Source of the DNA: Armatimonadota bacterium
GTDB taxonomy: Bacteria; Armatimonadota; UBA5829; DTJY01
Direction: 5' to 3'
Assembly: GCA_025358205.1 (NCBI GenBank)
Contig: JANYKG010000010.1
Location: 1-63,846 of the forward strand
Length of the DNA: 63,846 bases
The notes under the pieces are model-generated. The model ran no database searches. It was not told where the DNA came from and worked only from the letters and a program-made list of their open reading frames with translations. Position 1 is the first letter of the stretch. Every line of letters begins with the position of its first letter. Shown here in pieces: positions 18,126-27,489 of this stretch. The translations under genes and the position numbers were made by a program.

Positions 18126-19066
18126 TGAGTGCATCATGCGGAGTTCAATCACTCGGTCGTCCGCGCATCATGGTCGTAGGCTCCAGCAACACGGACATGG
18201 TGGTCAAGGCTGATCGCCTACCTGCGCCGGGCGAGACGATTATGGGCGGCAAGTTCGTGATGGCGCCTGGCGGTAAGGGCGCCAATCAGGCTGTGGCCGC
18301 AGCGAGACTCGGTGCGCACGTGACGTTTGTCGCGCGGCTCGGTCAGGATGTCTTCGGCGACAAAGCGCTCGATGGTTTTCGGGCTGCGGGTATGGACACG
18401 AGATTCGTGGTTCGTGATATGGACGAACCGACCGGCGTCGCGCTGATATTCGTAGGGGGGGACGGTGAGAATGAGATAGTGGTCGCACCAGGGGCGAACG
18501 CGGCGCTCTTGCCGGAAGATGTCACTCTGGCTTCCGATGCGTTGGCGGAATGTGCAGTGATGGTTGTCCAGTTGGAGATTCCGCTGGAGACCACAACGTG
18601 CGCGGTGCGACTGGCGCATGAGAAGGGCGTGAGAGTAGTCCTGAATTCCGCGCCGATGCGGGCTGAAGGACTTCCGGTTGACCTGCTCAAGTTGGTTGAT
18701 ATCCTCGTCGCCAATGAGTCCGAGACGCGTATCATACTTGGTCTACCTGCTGATGAAGAGATTGGGGCGGAGCAAGCGAACAGCTTGCTTCAGACCGGCG
18801 TAGGCGCGGCGATAGTCACGCTTGGGGCCAGAGGGGCTTTGCTGGCCTCTGAGGGCGCAGTTGTACACGTTCCGTGCCCGTCCGTCAAAGCTGTGGACAC
18901 AACGGCGGCGGGTGACGCGTTTACCGGTGCGCTTGCGGCTGCGGTCGGTTCGGGCGTACCGTTGTATGATGCGTGCGACCTGGCATCAAAGGCCGCTGCA
19001 TTATCCGTGACTCGGATGGGCGCACAGTCCTCCCTGCCGACAGCGGACGAGCTTTTCACGCTATAA
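18125..19066 (+). CDS. Ribokinase-like PfkB-family sugar kinase
   Basis: A 313-residue PfkB-family kinase close to ribokinase. It has VVGSSNTDMVVKADRLPAPG and the PfkB signature GGKFVMAPGGKGANQAVAAA in the first 60 residues. The second signature, with the catalytic aspartate, is DTTAAGDAFTG near residue 260. The predicted reaction is ATP-dependent phosphorylation of ribose or a related sugar in the cytoplasm. The ATG at 18125 overlaps the stop codon of the preceding gene (TGATG), so the two products are made together, and the kinase may act on a product of the upstream enzyme. A TTG at 18116 is also in frame but less likely. Confidence 0.85.
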   Translation: MSASCGVQSLGRPRIMVVGSSNTDMVVKADRLPAPGETIMGGKFVMAPGGKGANQAVAAARLGAHVTFVARLGQDVFGDKALDGFRAAGMDTRFVVRDMDEPTGVALIFVGGDGENEIVVAPGANAALLPEDVTLASDALAECAVMVVQLEIPLETTTCAVRLAHEKGVRVVLNSAPMRAEGLPVDLLKLVDILVANESETRIILGLPADEEIGAEQANSLLQTGVGAAIVTLGARGALLASEGAVVHVPCPSVKAVDTTAAGDAFTGALAAAVGSGVPLYDACDLASKAAALSVTRMGAQSSLPTADELFTL

Positions 19067-19198
19067 GGCAACGTCATCTGTACCGGACTATCCCTGCAAG
19101 GCTGCTCTGACCTCTACGCAGTGAAGCCTGAACTAACGCCCCTGGATCGCCACATCAACACGCCTGTTCCCTTGCACATTGTCGTCTGGCTGCAGCAC

Positions 19199-19226
19199 TT
19201 GACTATGCCGGGTTCGTCACTATCGT
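19199..19226 (+). promoter_or_regulatory. Weak candidate promoter for the barrel-protein gene
   Basis: TTGACT (19199-19204) and TATCGT (19221-19226) are spaced by 16 bases in the 266-base gap before the next gene. I see no gene or other structure in that gap. Confidence 0.3.
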
Positions 19227-19332
19227 TTCGGATAAGCAATAGCAAAGGTGGTTGTAGGACAAGTGAGCGGTGTCGTTGAAATAGCGAGTATATAGGCGAT
19301 TCACCTATTGTAAAGTAGAGATGGAGGACGGA

Positions 19333-20187
19333 ATGCGTTTTTGGCTGGCAGCGGTTTTGTTTATCGGGTTTGCTTTTGGTTGCGTGAGCGGATGTTGTGC
19401 CCAAGGCACTCGTCCGATGGGAATGGGCGGAGCATTCGTAGCTGTGGCAGACGACGTGAATGCTCTCACGTTCAATCCCGCGGGGATCGCGCGGCTGAAG
19501 AGCCCAGAGGTGGCTCTCAGTTCAATGAGACATGATGGTGATAATCTGTCGCTAAGCGCTACCGGTTTTGGGATTGTTCTGCCGTGTTCGCGAAGTTCCT
19601 GGTCTTTTGGTGTTTCCACCGTGCACACTACTAGGAAATACGATGGATTCTTTGACGAGTTCGACGGCTTTGATTATGAGTACAGCACGGACGACTACGG
19701 AGTCGCAGTTGCATACCGGCTGTCGCCAAAGACGAGCGTTGCGGCTAGCGTCAGTGTGACGGAACTCTCGCTGTCCCGTTCGGGGACTAATACATATGTG
19801 GACTTGTCGGCTCTACACATGATTGATGAAAAATGGTCCGTGGGCCTGCTTGTTCAGAATATCAACAGTCCAGGCCGCAGCTACTACGATTCCTACGATT
19901 ACGAGCTTCCATGCATCATTACGCCAGGCATAGCGTATAGACCCAACAAGAACACACTCCTGGCCCTTGATGTGTATGACCAGGACGGCAGGTTGGTACA
20001 CGTGTTCGGCGTTGAGCATATCCTTGCGAACGGGATCGCACTACGGGTGGGCACTTCGGGTATGGAGGGCTATGGAAGGACTAGCTTCGGCATTGGCAAA
20101 GCATTTGGGAAAGTTCGGGTTGACGCTGCTGTAGCGAGTGATGAGTTTGACGATATGACCATGTTGAGCCTGAGCAGCAAGTTCTGA
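19333..20187 (+). CDS. Predicted outer-membrane beta-barrel protein (PorV/FadL-like)
   Basis: A 284-residue protein with an N-terminal signal peptide (MRFWLAAVLFIGFAFGCVSGCCAQ-type start, cleaved near CCAQ). The mature start reads GTRPMGMGGAFVAVADDVNA followed by FNPAGIARL, the pattern typical of PorV/PorQ and OmpP1/FadL-related barrels (GMGGAxVAxADDxxAxxxNPAGL). The rest alternates aromatic and polar residues as in beta strands and ends in LSLSSKF, with a terminal aromatic residue as in barrel proteins. It probably lies in the outer membrane; the cargo is unknown. The ATG at 19333 is preferred over 19321 because GGAGGACGG lies just before it. Confidence 0.7.
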   Translation: MRFWLAAVLFIGFAFGCVSGCCAQGTRPMGMGGAFVAVADDVNALTFNPAGIARLKSPEVALSSMRHDGDNLSLSATGFGIVLPCSRSSWSFGVSTVHTTRKYDGFFDEFDGFDYEYSTDDYGVAVAYRLSPKTSVAASVSVTELSLSRSGTNTYVDLSALHMIDEKWSVGLLVQNINSPGRSYYDSYDYELPCIITPGIAYRPNKNTLLALDVYDQDGRLVHVFGVEHILANGIALRVGTSGMEGYGRTSFGIGKAFGKVRVDAAVASDEFDDMTMLSLSSKF

Positions 20188-20265
20188 TCAGCGACGTGAA
20201 TCAGCAGTATGCTCTTGCCGCGTGAATTGGAGGATGGAAGACTCAGAATGTTGACCCGAAAGGCA

Positions 20266-20295
20266 TTGTAGAACTTCGCGGGCACCTGATATAAT
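20266..20295 (+). promoter_or_regulatory. Extended -10 promoter for nadK-recN operon
   Basis: A perfect TATAAT (20290-20295) is preceded by TGA (extended -10 TGnTATAAT), with TTGTAG (20266-20271) 18 bases upstream as -35. The ATG of nadK lies 60 bases downstream. Confidence 0.7.
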
Positions 20296-20354
20296 ACTGA
20301 TGTGCCGATCCGCATTCTACTTTCTGCTGTTACACTACCTGACGCGGGGCAAAT

Positions 20355-21227
20355 ATGAAATCAGTAGCTATTCTTCTTAACCCGGACAAAGAAGGCGCGA
20401 TCGCCTTAGCCCGAGAGATGGCGCCGTGGTTTCATGCGCGGTCAATCGCCGTCACTGCCGAGCAGACCGCCGCCGTCGCAATCGGCCAATCCGCCCTCAG
20501 CGCCGATGACAGCCAACTGACAAAAGCGGATTTCGCGATTGTGATGGGCGGCGACGGAACTTTACTTCGGGCTAGTCACCTCATGGCTCCTGCCGGGGTT
20601 CCCATGTTCGCAATTCGCTTCGGCACCTTCGGTTTCCTCGCGGATACCGACCCTGAGAACGCGTTCGATGCACTGGAGATGGTGATTGCCGGTGAGTATC
20701 GCCTGGATGAACGGATGATGCTTCAGACCACGGTAGAGCGAAACGGCGCGATCTCCCAGGACCTTCCGCCTGCGCTCAACGACGCGGTTATCGCGAAGGG
20801 GCCGCTCTCGCGAATGCTCAGCCTTGATACCCACGTCTCCGGTGAGTACATTTCGACCTACGCGGCGGATGGCCTGATTGCTGCGACTCCCACTGGTTCC
20901 ACAGCCTACTCTTTGTCGGCAGGCGGCCCGCTGGTCGCGCCTTCGTTGAACACCATCATCATTACGCCGATCTGCCCGCACACACTGAACGCGCGATCAA
21001 TGCTGATCTCCAGCGATGAATCGGTGGAAGTGACCATCGGCAGCGGGTCGGGCGACACCGTTATGCTGACGATTGACGGTCAGTACGGCGTGCCATTGGA
21101 GACCGGCGACAGAATACGCGTCAGAGAGGCGGACTGCCGGGCCAAGCTGATTTCGTTCGGCAAGAATACCTTTTGCGAAAAGCTCCAGACCAGACTGAGA
21201 TGGGGCGACAGATTTGACGACGAGTGA
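20355..21227 (+). CDS. nadK: NAD kinase
   Basis: NadK phosphorylates NAD to NADP with ATP or polyphosphate in the cytoplasm. The protein has 290 residues. The family motif GGDGTLLRA begins at residue 65. The NE/D motif is ALNDAVIAKG. The conserved TPTGSTAYSLSAGGPLVAP lies near residue 180, and the C-terminal beta-sandwich carries ICPHTLNARSML. All features of an active enzyme are visible. It is the first gene of a three-gene operon with recN and a phosphodiester glycosidase protein; nadK-recN neighbourhood is common in bacteria. Confidence 0.95.
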   Translation: MKSVAILLNPDKEGAIALAREMAPWFHARSIAVTAEQTAAVAIGQSALSADDSQLTKADFAIVMGGDGTLLRASHLMAPAGVPMFAIRFGTFGFLADTDPENAFDALEMVIAGEYRLDERMMLQTTVERNGAISQDLPPALNDAVIAKGPLSRMLSLDTHVSGEYISTYAADGLIAATPTGSTAYSLSAGGPLVAPSLNTIIITPICPHTLNARSMLISSDESVEVTIGSGSGDTVMLTIDGQYGVPLETGDRIRVREADCRAKLISFGKNTFCEKLQTRLRWGDRFDDE

Positions 21228-21233
21228 GATGCC

Positions 21234-22913
21234 ATGATACGCCAGCTCTACGTCAGAGATTTTGCTGTTATAGACGAGCTGAACCTTGAGTTCGGCTCGG
21301 GCCTCAACCTCCTCACCGGTGAGACGGGCGCGGGTAAGTCCGTCATCGTGGACGCCATCAACATCGCGCTGGGCGAACGGGCCGATACCGATGCGGTACG
21401 AAGCGGCAAAGAGAAAGCGGTTGTGGAGGCTGTCATTGATGTCAGTCTGTCTTCTGATGCGCTGAGAGTCCTCACCGACGCAGGATTCGAGGCGGAGGAC
21501 GGCTCCATCGTGGTCAGTCGCGAGGTGCAGAAGACCGGCAAATCCCAGTGCCGGATCAACGGCAGACCGGCCACGGTCTCGCTAGTCAAAGAGATCACCG
21601 ACAGCCTTGTGGACACTCACGGACAACACGAGCACCAGTTCCTCCTACGCACCGAACGGCATATTGATGTGCTGGACATGTGGTGCGGTGCGGAGGTCTT
21701 GTCACTGAGGGACCAGATATCACAGGGTTATGCCGAGCTACGGCGTTTGCGAGCGGAACTGGAGCAGCTTCGAGCCGATGAGCGTGACAGAGCGCGAATG
21801 CTCGACCTCTACCAGTTTCAGGCGCAGGAGATATCTTCTGCCGGTTTGAGCCTCGATGAAGAAGACGAGTTGACCGCGGACCGGAGCCGCCTTGCGAATG
21901 CGGAGAAACTGCACGAGGCTGCATCGTCGGCATTCGGCATGCTTGGTGATCGGGGAGGGGAGACATGCGCGCTGGACACGCTCTCTGAGGCGGTGATGAG
22001 CTTACAAGATACCGCCGCACTAGACCCTGCGCTGGAGCCGATGGTTGAGTCACTCCAGTCTGCGCTCTACCAGATAGAAGACGCCGCCCGCGAACTGCGC
22101 GCGTATAGGGATTCCGTGGAGTTCAATCCTGAACGGCTCGAAGACGTGGAAGAACGGCTGGACCTTATCCGCACGTTGAAGCGGAAGTATGGCGACACGG
22201 TGGCGGATATCATTGCATATGGCCAGGATATTCAGAGCAAGGTGGACGGCCTGGCGCACAGCGAGGAGCGGACGGCTGAACTGGAAGCGGAGATCAACCG
22301 GGTCACAACCGAACTGACCGGACTGGCGTCTACACTTACGGGGAAGCGCACGGACGGGGCAGCGGCATTTTCGATGGCGATAGAAGTTGAGCTTGAGAGC
22401 CTGAGCATGCCGAGCGCGGTATTCCAGGTTTCGGTGGAGAGTGCGGATATGTGGGCAAAGGGTGCGGACAAAGTGGAGTTCCTGATATCCGCCAACCCCG
22501 GCGAGCCGCCGCGACCGCTTGCGCGCATAGCATCGGGAGGCGAGATGTCCCGCATGATGCTTGCAATAAAATCGGTCATGGCTGCAGTGGACAGCATGCC
22601 GACGCTGATTTTTGACGAGATAGACGTGGGTGTCGGCGGACGGACGGCGGAAGTCATAGGACTCAAGTTGCAGAGTCTCGCAAACAGGTCGCAGGTTTTG
22701 TGCATCACCCATCTGCCACAGATAGCGCGGCGAGCGGGTGAGCATTTTTGCATCGAGAAAGAGTTGTCGGATGGGCGGACGGTGGTACGCGTGAGAAAGC
22801 TAAACGATGAAGAACGGGTGGTCGAGATAGCCAGAATGCTGGGTGGTGCGGAGGATTCGCAGACAGCCATCCTGCACGCGACTGAAATGCTCTCCGGCAA
22901 GGGAATTGCATGA
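21234..22913 (+). CDS. recN: DNA repair ATPase RecN
   Basis: RecN is an SMC-like ATPase that acts early in double-strand break repair. The 559-residue protein has Walker A TGETGAGKS at residues 28-36. A central coiled-coil region runs from about 150 to 370, rich in Glu, Arg and Leu. The C-terminal head has the ABC signature LARIASGGEMSRMMLAIK, Walker B PTLIFDEIDVGVGG and ITHLPQIA. The length is normal for RecN. It starts seven bases after nadK and overlaps the following gene by four bases (ATGA). Confidence 0.96.
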   Translation: MIRQLYVRDFAVIDELNLEFGSGLNLLTGETGAGKSVIVDAINIALGERADTDAVRSGKEKAVVEAVIDVSLSSDALRVLTDAGFEAEDGSIVVSREVQKTGKSQCRINGRPATVSLVKEITDSLVDTHGQHEHQFLLRTERHIDVLDMWCGAEVLSLRDQISQGYAELRRLRAELEQLRADERDRARMLDLYQFQAQEISSAGLSLDEEDELTADRSRLANAEKLHEAASSAFGMLGDRGGETCALDTLSEAVMSLQDTAALDPALEPMVESLQSALYQIEDAARELRAYRDSVEFNPERLEDVEERLDLIRTLKRKYGDTVADIIAYGQDIQSKVDGLAHSEERTAELEAEINRVTTELTGLASTLTGKRTDGAAAFSMAIEVELESLSMPSAVFQVSVESADMWAKGADKVEFLISANPGEPPRPLARIASGGEMSRMMLAIKSVMAAVDSMPTLIFDEIDVGVGGRTAEVIGLKLQSLANRSQVLCITHLPQIARRAGEHFCIEKELSDGRTVVRVRKLNDEERVVEIARMLGGAEDSQTAILHATEMLSGKGIA

Positions 22914-25282
22914 GGAGATTCCCGTTTGTGAAACCTGAGCATAGGCGGTTCGCGCTCATCGTGGGGGCGTTTCTGCTTGTTGTTGCGCTGGTCTTGGTCG
23001 GTCGGCTGTTCAGATCGTCAGTTTCGGAGACTGTGAAACGTCAGTCCAAGAGCGAGATTGCGAGCAAGCGTGAGTCTGATGCCAAGCTGAAATCTGATAC
23101 GATTCGCGAGGTGTCAATCGTGAATCCATCCGAAGGTGGCTCGGTCGGCGGCAAGTTCAACATAACAGTGCGAGTACGTACTCGGAAAGCGAATCTTACC
23201 GGCCTGACTGTGAGGCTGAGCCAGGAAAACCCTAAGTGGCCCGCTCCGTGGACTGAGTTCACGAAGGGCAATCCGCCAACGCCGGAGAGGGTCAAGACCG
23301 ACAGCGCCGGTGTCACAACTACCGTGTACAGTTGGACATGGGATACAATCCCTGAGCCGAACGGCAGATACGTAATTGTGGCGGAATCCGACTTCGCGCT
23401 TGAGGGAGATAGAGAGAACGAATCGGTAGCTGCAGAGCAGACGTTTACGGTTCTGAACCTCGCGATAGAGTCTTGCAATCCTGAATCGTCGGTTGTGTGG
23501 AAAGGCGAGGAAGGCCGAAAGCGACCGATTGCTGTTTTCTTGAGGGATAACGATCTCAAGGGCGGCCCCATCCAACTTACGCTGAGATTGTTTTCGACCG
23601 AGGGCGAAAGTGTAGATCCGAGTAGTCCCATTCGCGTTCTTTCCGCGAATGTTGTGAGTCTGGCCGCACAGACAAGGTCGCTGACGTGGACATTCGAGTG
23701 GGACGGGAAAGACAGCGCAAACTCATATGTGCGTCCCGGCGTATACACCTATGAGGTGGAAGCGGTACAGGATTCTGATGGCGATGAGGCTTCATACCGA
23801 AGCGGATATTTCAAGAATGGAAATCCGAAGCCGTATCTCGCAGTCGGGCGTGCGAGGAATGAAGTTGGGGAACCGTTCTATAGCGCTGAGTTCGTAGGAG
23901 AGCGCGACAACGGCACGCCGAAGAAGCCGGATGACGATGTATTTGAGTACTATATTTCTTATCGGCTTTCGGACGCCTGGGATGCTGATGCAATGAAGGG
24001 TCGCATTGGGCTGTTCAACCCTGGTCTTGAACGGGTATATCAATGGAACATCGCGGACCTTATCTGCCGAGCGCATAATGGGACACATGACGGACTGAAC
24101 GCCTCTAAGCGAGGAATTCAGCATACGGTGCTCGTGCGTGTACCGAAGAAAGTGATGCCCCCTGATGGAGCATATCGGTTCGTTCTGGATTTTCGGGACG
24201 ATCATTCTTCCCAATATAGGAGTCAGAACAGCAGGTGGTCTCTGCCTCTCACGGTTCTAGCTCCTAGATACAGGATCGAAGGCTTTGAGACCGGGCAGTT
24301 CCGCGTGGCGTGGTGCAGGGCTGAAGCTATAAATGACATTCTTAAGCGAACACTGGATGTTGGTTGGGCTGAAAAAGCAACTTCGGGAGGACTTCTACTG
24401 GGAATGGCGAACTCAGATATAGAGGGAGCCGCAAGACTTTGGGTCAGGGATGCTCCTCACCGGGTTCTGCTCGTGAAGCGCAGGACGAAACAGGTCACTC
24501 CAGAGGTGTTCGGCACCCGACCCGGCGAGATTCGCGCGGCGGTAAACGGCGGACTGATCGGACTTCCGCTGATGCAGCCGGTCGGTGACTTGGGAGTAAA
24601 TGGCGATTGGGGATACTATATTTCCAGTCTCAGGGCGGATCTGTGGTCGTTCAGCATGGATCCATCCGGCGGCGGATTTGCGTCCGCCGAGGTTGAGCAA
24701 TCGCCGGTTTATTCTCGTTGGACGAAGACGAAGTTGACGGATGTATATCACGCGCCGAAGTCCGTGACGGACGCATATCCTTATGGACGAGGGGCAGTGG
24801 GTCTGCTCGTGAAGGACGGCAGGCAGATGGCTCCTCCGCCGTGGTGGCCGCCGGTTGTGCCCGGTGCGCCTCTGTCAGTGGACTTGCCTATGCAGAGGAC
24901 GGCCATTGCGTTTTCAGAAGATGTCGGCAGCGGACGAAGGCACTTTTTTCTAGTTTCTGCCTCGTCATGCACTTGGTCAATGATGGCGAGCTTTCTATCG
25001 GCGGACGGTGGACTGGCGAGTTCGATACGAGCGCTGTTGGGTCGGACGAACGGGTATGCGAAACCGTTGAACATTACGCGTGCATTCATGCTTGACGGTG
25101 GGACCAGCACCCAGTTCGCTTATCGGGTGATGGATTCGGGCGGAGAGATCGTACAGCGTCCGGGCAAGTCATCTGCAGTTCGAGATATCGTTCTAGCCAA
25201 ACATAACCGTTCCGTCACTGACATAATTGCGGTAAGGGCGACGTGCCGTGATCTGGGCAATCGTCCCTTCAATATGAATTAG
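22910..25282 (+). CDS. Phosphodiester glycosidase family protein with large extracellular N-terminal part
   Basis: A 790-residue protein with an N-terminal membrane anchor (FALIVGAFLLVVALVLVG, about 17-34). Residues 60-470 form a beta-rich region containing several Ig/FlgD-like segments (SVVWKGEEGRKRPIAVFLRD, TWTFEWDGKDSANSYVRPGV). The C-terminal part from about 500 matches the phosphodiester glycosidase (NAGPA-type, PF09992) domain: RAAVNGGLIGLP, GRGAVGLLVKDG and MLDGGTSTQFAYR near the end. Family members release sugars from phosphodiester-linked glycans; the substrate here is unknown. The start overlaps the recN stop, an odd partnership for a cell-surface protein, and suggests only shared transcription. 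Confidence 0.78.
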   Translation: MRRFPFVKPEHRRFALIVGAFLLVVALVLVGRLFRSSVSETVKRQSKSEIASKRESDAKLKSDTIREVSIVNPSEGGSVGGKFNITVRVRTRKANLTGLTVRLSQENPKWPAPWTEFTKGNPPTPERVKTDSAGVTTTVYSWTWDTIPEPNGRYVIVAESDFALEGDRENESVAAEQTFTVLNLAIESCNPESSVVWKGEEGRKRPIAVFLRDNDLKGGPIQLTLRLFSTEGESVDPSSPIRVLSANVVSLAAQTRSLTWTFEWDGKDSANSYVRPGVYTYEVEAVQDSDGDEASYRSGYFKNGNPKPYLAVGRARNEVGEPFYSAEFVGERDNGTPKKPDDDVFEYYISYRLSDAWDADAMKGRIGLFNPGLERVYQWNIADLICRAHNGTHDGLNASKRGIQHTVLVRVPKKVMPPDGAYRFVLDFRDDHSSQYRSQNSRWSLPLTVLAPRYRIEGFETGQFRVAWCRAEAINDILKRTLDVGWAEKATSGGLLLGMANSDIEGAARLWVRDAPHRVLLVKRRTKQVTPEVFGTRPGEIRAAVNGGLIGLPLMQPVGDLGVNGDWGYYISSLRADLWSFSMDPSGGGFASAEVEQSPVYSRWTKTKLTDVYHAPKSVTDAYPYGRGAVGLLVKDGRQMAPPPWWPPVVPGAPLSVDLPMQRTAIAFSEDVGSGRRHFFLVSASSCTWSMMASFLSADGGLASSIRALLGRTNGYAKPLNITRAFMLDGGTSTQFAYRVMDSGGEIVQRPGKSSAVRDIVLAKHNRSVTDIIAVRATCRDLGNRPFNMN

Positions 25283-25318
25283 TTCGGCGAGATTTCCGGC
25301 TGAAAGGGGTTCTGAACG

Positions 25319-25522
25319 GTGGGCAGAATTGTTATTAGAGAGGAACTGTGCAAGGGATGTGAAATCTGCGTGTTCTTCTGCCCGAAGAAGCAGATCGTCA
25401 TGTCCGAGAAATTCAACAGCAAGGGACATCATTCGTCGGAGTTTCGGGATACCGGCGAATGCAACGGTTGCACTGTCTGCGCTGTGATGTGTCCCGATGT
25501 CGCAATCGAGGTGTACAAGTAA
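25319..25522 (+). CDS. 2-oxoacid:ferredoxin oxidoreductase, ferredoxin-like delta subunit
   Basis: A 67-residue 2[4Fe-4S] protein with two complete clusters: CKGCEICVFFCP at about residues 10-21 and CNGCTVCAVMCP at about 46-57. In four-subunit VOR/KOR enzymes this subunit passes electrons from the beta-subunit cluster to external ferredoxin. The GTG start at 25319 follows a GAAAGGGG site. The alpha subunit gene begins two bases after the stop, so all four subunits are probably on one transcript in the order delta, alpha, beta, gamma. Confidence 0.9.
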   Translation: MGRIVIREELCKGCEICVFFCPKKQIVMSEKFNSKGHHSSEFRDTGECNGCTVCAVMCPDVAIEVYK

Positions 25523-25524
25523 TC

Positions 25525-26637
25525 ATGGGTAAGCGAATCTTGATGAAAGGCAACGAAGCAGTTGTCCACGGCGCCATTGCCGCGCAGTGCCGCGCGTTTT
25601 TCGGCTACCCGATCACTCCGCAGAACGAAGTGCCCGAGTACATGTCGAAATGCATGCCGGAAGTCGGCGGTGTTTTTCTACAGGCGGAGAGCGAAATCGC
25701 CGCCATAAACATGGTCTACGGCGCAGCGTGCGTCGGCGTGCGAGCCATGACATCTTCATCCAGCCCGGGCATTAGCCTGAAAATGGAAGGAATATCCTAC
25801 ATCGCGGGAGCACAACTTCCGTGCGTTATCGTAAATGTTCAGCGCGGCGGACCCGGCTTGGGAAACATCGCTCCTGCGCAGTCAGACTACTTTCAGGCTG
25901 TGAAGGGCGGTGGGCATGGTGACTACAAATTGCTCACCATCGCGCCGTGGTCGGTACAGGAGATGTTCGAGCACGCGGCGCTGGCATTTGACTTGGCCGA
26001 CAGGTACCGCAACCCCGCGATGATCCTCAGCGACGCGATTGTGGGTCAGATGCTGGAGCCGATCGAGATACCGGATTGTGTGGACACGGATATTCCGGCC
26101 AAGCCTTGGGCGACAACCGGTGCGAGCGGTCGAAGCAGGAATATCCTGACATCGCTTTACATTGTGCCGGAGGACTTGGAGCGAATCAACCTGAAGATTC
26201 AGGCCAAATACGCTGCCGCATCACTTCGCGAGGTGAGGTACCAGGAGTTCGACGTGGAGGATGCCGATCTTGTGCTAGTGGCTTATGGCAGCACGGCGCG
26301 CATCTGTCGCACCAGCATGACGATGGCTAGGAAGAAGGGCCTCAAGGTCGGACTCTTCCGTCCCATCAGCCTCTTCCCATTCCCAAGCGCTCGCCTGGCT
26401 GAGTTGGCCAGGCTTGGCAAGCAGTTTCTTACTGTCGAGATGAGCGCAGGTCAGATGGTGGAGGATGTGCGTTTAGCGGTGAACGGAGTGTCCACTGTTG
26501 ATTTTTATGGGCGATTAGGCGGGATGGTTCCGGGTCCAGTGGAAATTCTCGATCAGGCAGGACTCTCACTGGAGCGGATGCATCCGAAGTCATACACTGT
26601 AGGCGCCAGGTTCGGCATGGTAGGGTCAGGAGAGTAG
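25525..26637 (+). CDS. vorB: 2-oxoacid:ferredoxin oxidoreductase alpha subunit (VorB/KorA type)
   Basis: A 370-residue alpha subunit of a four-subunit enzyme that oxidatively decarboxylates a 2-oxoacid to its acyl-CoA with ferredoxin reduction. It opens [20 protein letters not shown] and continues [16 protein letters not shown], then [20 protein letters not shown] and [11 protein letters not shown], a pattern I associate with the VorB (2-oxoisovalerate) branch. KorA (2-oxoglutarate) is close and cannot be excluded. The ATG at 25525 is used, since the frame further upstream only overlaps the ferredoxin gene. A branched-chain oxoacid substrate would fit the leu/cim genes earlier in the window, though they are not linked. 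Confidence 0.88.
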   Translation: MGKRILMKGNEAVVHGAIAAQCRAFFGYPITPQNEVPEYMSKCMPEVGGVFLQAESEIAAINMVYGAACVGVRAMTSSSSPGISLKMEGISYIAGAQLPCVIVNVQRGGPGLGNIAPAQSDYFQAVKGGGHGDYKLLTIAPWSVQEMFEHAALAFDLADRYRNPAMILSDAIVGQMLEPIEIPDCVDTDIPAKPWATTGASGRSRNILTSLYIVPEDLERINLKIQAKYAAASLREVRYQEFDVEDADLVLVAYGSTARICRTSMTMARKKGLKVGLFRPISLFPFPSARLAELARLGKQFLTVEMSAGQMVEDVRLAVNGVSTVDFYGRLGGMVPGPVEILDQAGLSLERMHPKSYTVGARFGMVGSGE

Positions 26638-26641
26638 GCAG

Positions 26642-27382
26642 ATGGAGAAAGTATTTACAAGGCCAAAAACGCTTTCCGACGTTCAAATGGCATATTGTGC
26701 AGGGTGTACTCACGGAATCGCGCATCGGTTGGTAGCCGAGGTGATTGACGAACTTGGAGTCAGGGAGAACACCGTTGGCGTGTGCCCTGTTGGCTGCTCG
26801 GTGTTCCTGTACGAGTATTTCGAGTGCGACACGATTGAGGCGGCACACGGCAGGGCGCCTGCAGTGGCCACCGGTGTAAAGCGGTGCCTTCCCGATAGGG
26901 TGGTTTTTACGTATCAGGGTGATGGCGATCTTGCTGCGATAGGAACCGCTGAGATCGTGCATGCCGCGTCCAGAGGCGAGAATATCAGCGTGATGTTCAT
27001 CAACAATGCTATCTACGGCATGACCGGTGGACAGATGGCGCCTACTACCATGCTTGGTCAGGAGAGTACGACGACGCCAGGTGGACGAGATCACGCACGC
27101 GCGGGCTATCCTATGCGTGTTTGTGAGCTGCTCTCACCGTTGGAAGGCGTGGCATATGCCGCAAGAGTATCACTCACCAGCCCCGCGAACGTCGCGAAGG
27201 CCAAACGGGCAATCAAGACGGCTTTCCAGAACCAGCTTGACGGCAAGGGTTTGTCAATTGTCGAGATGCTTTCGACTTGCCCAACGCAGTGGGGAGTATC
27301 GCCGCTAGATGCCTTTAGGCATGTGGATGAAGTGATGACCGCGTACTACCCGCTCGGAGTTTACAAGGACGTGAACGGCTGA
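26642..27382 (+). CDS. 2-oxoacid:ferredoxin oxidoreductase beta subunit (thiamine diphosphate binding)
   Basis: The 246-residue beta subunit binds thiamine diphosphate and a [4Fe-4S] cluster. The cluster cysteines appear in YCAGCTHG and VCPVGCSVF. The thiamine-diphosphate/Mg motif is [19 protein letters not shown] around residues 85-105, followed by [17 protein letters not shown], a classic KOR/VOR beta stretch. The start lies five bases after the alpha stop behind GGAGAG. The length is short, as is usual for this subfamily. Confidence 0.92.
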   Translation: MEKVFTRPKTLSDVQMAYCAGCTHGIAHRLVAEVIDELGVRENTVGVCPVGCSVFLYEYFECDTIEAAHGRAPAVATGVKRCLPDRVVFTYQGDGDLAAIGTAEIVHAASRGENISVMFINNAIYGMTGGQMAPTTMLGQESTTTPGGRDHARAGYPMRVCELLSPLEGVAYAARVSLTSPANVAKAKRAIKTAFQNQLDGKGLSIVEMLSTCPTQWGVSPLDAFRHVDEVMTAYYPLGVYKDVNG

Positions 27383-27397
27383 TTTGCCGAGGGCCGC

Positions 27398-27444
27398 CGC
27401 TGAGACTTCTCGCACCATAGGTAGCGACGCTGTCAGTCTCAGCG
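27398..27444 (+). other. Intercistronic stem-loop between beta and gamma subunit genes
   Basis: A perfect 10-bp stem (27398-27407 with 27435-27444; core GCTGAGACT/AGTCTCAGC) encloses a 27-base loop in the 107-base gap between the beta and gamma genes. There is no T-tract, so it may stabilise or process the mRNA rather than terminate it. Confidence 0.6.
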
Positions 27445-27489
27445 CGACGGAAACGCAAATGCGCTGCATTTTCGAGGGAGAACGGAAGA

